In this document: positions 61,759-64,000 of the stretch, one piece after another
Numbering within the stretch: position 1 is the stretch's first letter
Layout of the letters: every line of letters begins with the position of its first letter
Origin: Kangiella shandongensis
GTDB taxonomy: Bacteria; Pseudomonadota; Gammaproteobacteria; Enterobacterales; Kangiellaceae
Reading direction: 5' to 3'
Length of the DNA: 64,000 bases
Assembly (NCBI RefSeq): GCF_020005365.1
Contig: NZ_JACNML010000007.1
Location: 90,939-154,938, forward strand
Position numbers and translations under genes: made by a program
Notes under the pieces: model-generated
Seen by the model: the letters and a program-made list of their open reading frames with translations, nothing else
Database searches by the model: none
What the model was told of the DNA's origin: nothing

Positions 61759-62970
61759 ATGTCAAAAACATTTCCTCCACAAATTTTCTCTCCACAGATC
61801 AGGATCCCAGCCACATACATGCGTGGCGGAACCAGTAAAGGTGTTTTCTTTAACCTGAACGATCTGCCGAAAGAAGCGCAGGTTCCGGGGCCAGCACGTG
61901 ATGCCTTATTACTTCGTGTGATTGGCAGTCCTGATCCATACGGTAAACATACAGACGGTATGGGCGGCGCAACCTCCAGTACCAGTAAAACGGTGATCCT
62001 GTCGAAGAGCGAGATGGCAGATCACGACGTTAACTATCTATTCGGACAGGTCTCGATTGATAAACCGTTTATCGACTGGAGCGGCAACTGCGGTAACTTA
62101 ACAGCAGCAGTGGGCTCTTTCGCCATCAACAGTGGCCTTGTCGACGCTGATCGAATTCCTGAAAATGGTCATGCCGAAGTTCGTATCTGGCAGGCCAATA
62201 TAGAGAAAACCATAATCGCTCACGTACCGATTACTGATGGTCAGGTACAGGAAACCGGCGACTTTATTCTCGATGGTGTAACCTTCCCAGCGGCAGAAGT
62301 GCAGGTGGACTTTCTTGACCCGGCGGGCGAGGGCTCCATGTTCCCAACTGGTAATTTAGTGGATGAATTAGAAGTACCGGGAATAGGCACTTTTAAAGCG
62401 ACCATGATTACCGCAGGTATCCCAACCATTTTTCTGAACGCTGACGAAATCAACTTTAATGGCAAAACCTATAACGGAACAGAGTTACAGGAAGCCATTA
62501 ACAACGATGATGAAGCGTTGGAAATGTTTGAGACGATTCGTGCACACGGTGCCGTAAAGATGGGGCTTATTGAAAACATTGAAGAAGCAGCCAATCGTCA
62601 GCACACACCAAAAGTTGCCTTTGTCGCCAAGCCAGCGGATTACGTATCGTCCAGTGGTAAAAACATCAGCGCCAGTGATATCGACCTCAACGTGCGCGCA
62701 CTGTCCATGGGCAAACTACACCATGCTATGATGGGCACAGCTGCCGTCGCCATCGCAACAGCTTCAACCATCCCTGGAACCGTGGTAAACCTGGCAGCAG
62801 GCGGTGGCGATCGCCAAAGCGTTGTCTTCGGACATCCTTCAGGAACCCTAAAAGTCGGCGCAGAAACCGAACTGCAAAACGGTCAGTGGATCGCAAAGAA
62901 AGTCTTTATGAGTCGTAGCGCAAGAGTACTGATGGAAGGCTGGGTGCGAGTACCGGGAGATTGTTTTTAA
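61759..62970 (+). CDS. prpF: 2-methylaconitate cis-trans isomerase
   Basis: A 403-residue diaminopimelate epimerase-fold enzyme (PrpF) acting with AcnD. Signatures: IPATYMRGGTSKGVFFNL, GNCGNLTAAVGSFAI, GIPTIFLNADE and VFGHPSGTLKVGAE. It probably isomerises the AcnD product for AcnB-type hydration. It is separated from acnD by about 200 bp of repeats. Confidence 0.93.
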   Translation: MSKTFPPQIFSPQIRIPATYMRGGTSKGVFFNLNDLPKEAQVPGPARDALLLRVIGSPDPYGKHTDGMGGATSSTSKTVILSKSEMADHDVNYLFGQVSIDKPFIDWSGNCGNLTAAVGSFAINSGLVDADRIPENGHAEVRIWQANIEKTIIAHVPITDGQVQETGDFILDGVTFPAAEVQVDFLDPAGEGSMFPTGNLVDELEVPGIGTFKATMITAGIPTIFLNADEINFNGKTYNGTELQEAINNDDEALEMFETIRAHGAVKMGLIENIEEAANRQHTPKVAFVAKPADYVSSSGKNISASDIDLNVRALSMGKLHHAMMGTAAVAIATASTIPGTVVNLAAGGGDRQSVVFGHPSGTLKVGAETELQNGQWIAKKVFMSRSARVLMEGWVRVPGDCF

Positions 62971-63004
62971 TAACACTTAATAAGTTTATTGGTTAAATTT
63001 CCCC

Positions 63005-63036
63005 AAAAAAAGCCGCATTGTTTCACGGCTTTTTTT
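63005..63036. terminator. Bidirectional-looking terminator after prpF
   Basis: AAAAAAAGCCG (63005-63015) and CGGCTTTTTTT (63026-63036) form an A/T-tailed hairpin followed by no further gene on the same operon. Confidence 0.85.
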
Positions 63037-63081
63037 GTGGGAAGATTATTTGCAAATAATATTTTATATAAAGGGATTGGC

Positions 63082-63873
63082 ATGCTTGGAATGTTAAAAG
63101 TAGTATCTACTTTCTCGTTAATGCTTATTTTACTGAGTTGTACAGCTTTTAAAGCTCCCCATGAAATTAATGCAGTAACAAATAAAGTAGAAACTTTTAA
63201 AAATAGAGCAGAATTAAGGGAGTATATACGGGAGACAAAAGCTTTTGCTAAATACAGGGAGAAAGAGAGAGATAAACTTTATGAGGAAGACTTCGGAGAT
63301 AGGGTAGTTGTAACCGGCAGTAGAATCACGGCTTCTGATTTACCATCTATTACTAATAATCAAGTTCAAGGTGTGGATGAAGGCGATATTATTAAGCGCT
63401 ATGGCGAGTTTCTGTTTATTCTACGAAATGGATCTCTCTACAGTATTAGGATTAATAATAATTCGCTAAGGACACTAGATAAAGTAGACGTCGAATCGAA
63501 AAACCTGGAGCTGAGAAAAGATACTTGGTTTGATGAAATGCTGATTAATGACGGGGTTCTACTAATAACTGGCTTTAATTATGAGTATGACTATACAGTA
63601 TTAAGCCGGTACCGTATTTCAGATGAGGGAAGACTCACTTATCTGAATACCCATGTTATAACTTCAAATGATTACTTTAGTGGGACCAATTATGGTTCAC
63701 GATTGTTCGGTGGAAAACTTATTAGCTACATACCATTCAAGCTGCGATTAGATAGTGGGTATTTATCCTCATTTCCCAACATAGCGCTGATTAAATCTAA
63801 GCAAAGTATTGATAAGGATAAGCTTGACTGGGAAGCTCTAATTGATATTTCTGATATAGTAAAACCATCTAAT
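63082..63873 (+). pseudogene. Beta-propeller domain lipoprotein gene interrupted by an IS3-family element
   Basis: ATG 63082 gives a lipoprotein-like signal peptide (LMLILLSC) and a domain with VQGVDEGDIIKRYGEFLFIL and YSIRINNN, typical of the beta-propeller domain (PF09826-like) family. Those proteins usually exceed 500 residues, whereas this frame keeps only 264 native residues. From 63874 the reading frame enters an IS end and stops at 63951 after 25 foreign residues. The missing 3' part should lie beyond the IS. Confidence 0.75.
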
Positions 63874-64000
63874 TGTAGTGGTCAACAAAACCCGGACACC
63901 TTTTTAGCTAATTTCTCGGCTTTTGCCGGTGGTAGACCATCATTAAATTGATGCGGTCGCTCCCAGTTGTAATAATTCATCAGGAAGTAACTGACATCAC
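63874..64000 (-). mobile_element. End of an IS3-family insertion sequence (continues beyond window)
   Basis: The element edge is inferred at TGTAGTGGTCAACAAAACCC (63874 on), of the TG-type end found in IS3-family terminal repeats, just outside the transposase stop. It inserts inside the beta-propeller gene. Only the transposase 3' end is visible. Target duplication cannot be checked here. Confidence 0.75.
63882..64000 (-). CDS. IS3-family transposase, C-terminal part (partial)
   Basis: Thirty-eight residues are visible on the - strand, ending at TGA (63884-63882). The sequence DVSYFLMNYYNWERPHQF followed by NDGLPPAKAEKLAKKVSG is the typical C-terminus of an IS3-family OrfB (DDE integrase core, the YN..RPH motif). 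The rest lies beyond 64000. Confidence 0.85.
   Translation of the reverse strand, partial: DVSYFLMNYYNWERPHQFNDGLPPAKAEKLAKKVSGFC

Noticed and set aside
61599..61838. 79-residue frame between acnD and prpF
   Set aside because: It spans the hairpin repeats and overlaps the prpF start in another frame; composition is that of the repeats.
1..64000. tRNA or rRNA genes
   Set aside because: No cloverleaf with conserved T-arm GGTTCRA sequence or rRNA-like stretch was found by eye; a tRNAscan-SE run would settle it.

Overview
The window reads as chromosomal DNA of a moderate-GC marine gammaproteobacterium, most like Kangiella or a close relative (Kangiellaceae; inferred from gene content, no database search). 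Supporting this are a complete cytochrome c maturation operon, leuCDB, MnmC, EpmC, PrmB, PdxB, the AcnD/PrpF version of the methylcitrate cycle, several peptidases and exported hydrolases (M61, M28, M19, amidohydrolase), and a GlyGly-CTERM surface protein. Genes are dense, mostly on the + strand, with short operons joined by ATGA or TAATG overlaps.

Layout. 1-4107: an accessory block. A winged-helix/nSTAND NTPase regulator (cut by the window edge) is divergent from a five-gene cassette of two DUF2589-type proteins, a zinc ribbon and two unrecognised proteins; a further small unknown gene follows on the - strand. 4211-16251: housekeeping genes (M61 peptidase, exonuclease III, AsmA-like protein, fused PTPS-type protein, adenosine kinase, SixA, PlsC, PrmB, EpmC, ATP-NAD kinase). 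16252-16751: a candidate GacA-controlled RsmZ/CsrB-type sRNA with its own promoter and terminator. 16752-23794: KefG/KefC-like K+ efflux, orphan FetB, MnmC, FolE, PdxB and a small membrane protein. 23853-24352: a structured intergenic repeat, with a second copy inside the leu operon (32107-32311). 24386-33448: DEAD helicase, peptidases, LysR regulator and leuCDB. 33796-40591: ccmABCDEFGHI. 40662-42907: a copper-binding RiPP operon (HvfABC type) whose precursor carries twelve EGKCG motifs. 43141-53914: MlaA, 5'-nucleotidase, GlyGly-CTERM propeller protein, amidohydrolase, TIGR01777 protein, serine deaminase, NudL-type Nudix hydrolase, PabB. 53974-62970: class I fumarase with a structured leader, then the propionate (methylcitrate) cluster prpB-prpC-acnD-prpF with two interspersed unknown genes and several hairpin repeats. 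63082-64000: a beta-propeller lipoprotein gene cut by an IS3-family element that runs off the window.

How parts work together. Ccm proteins attach haem to c-type cytochromes in the periplasm; HvfABC would make an exported copper-binding peptide; the methylcitrate enzymes plus fumarase feed propionyl-CoA carbon into the TCA cycle, which suits an organism living on peptides and amino acids. The most unusual items are the nSTAND/DUF2589 cassette, the 12-motif HvfA precursor with an ECF-like promoter and an intercistronic hairpin, the Rsm-like sRNA, the repeat family with compensatory base changes, and the three-way-junction leader of the fumarase gene.
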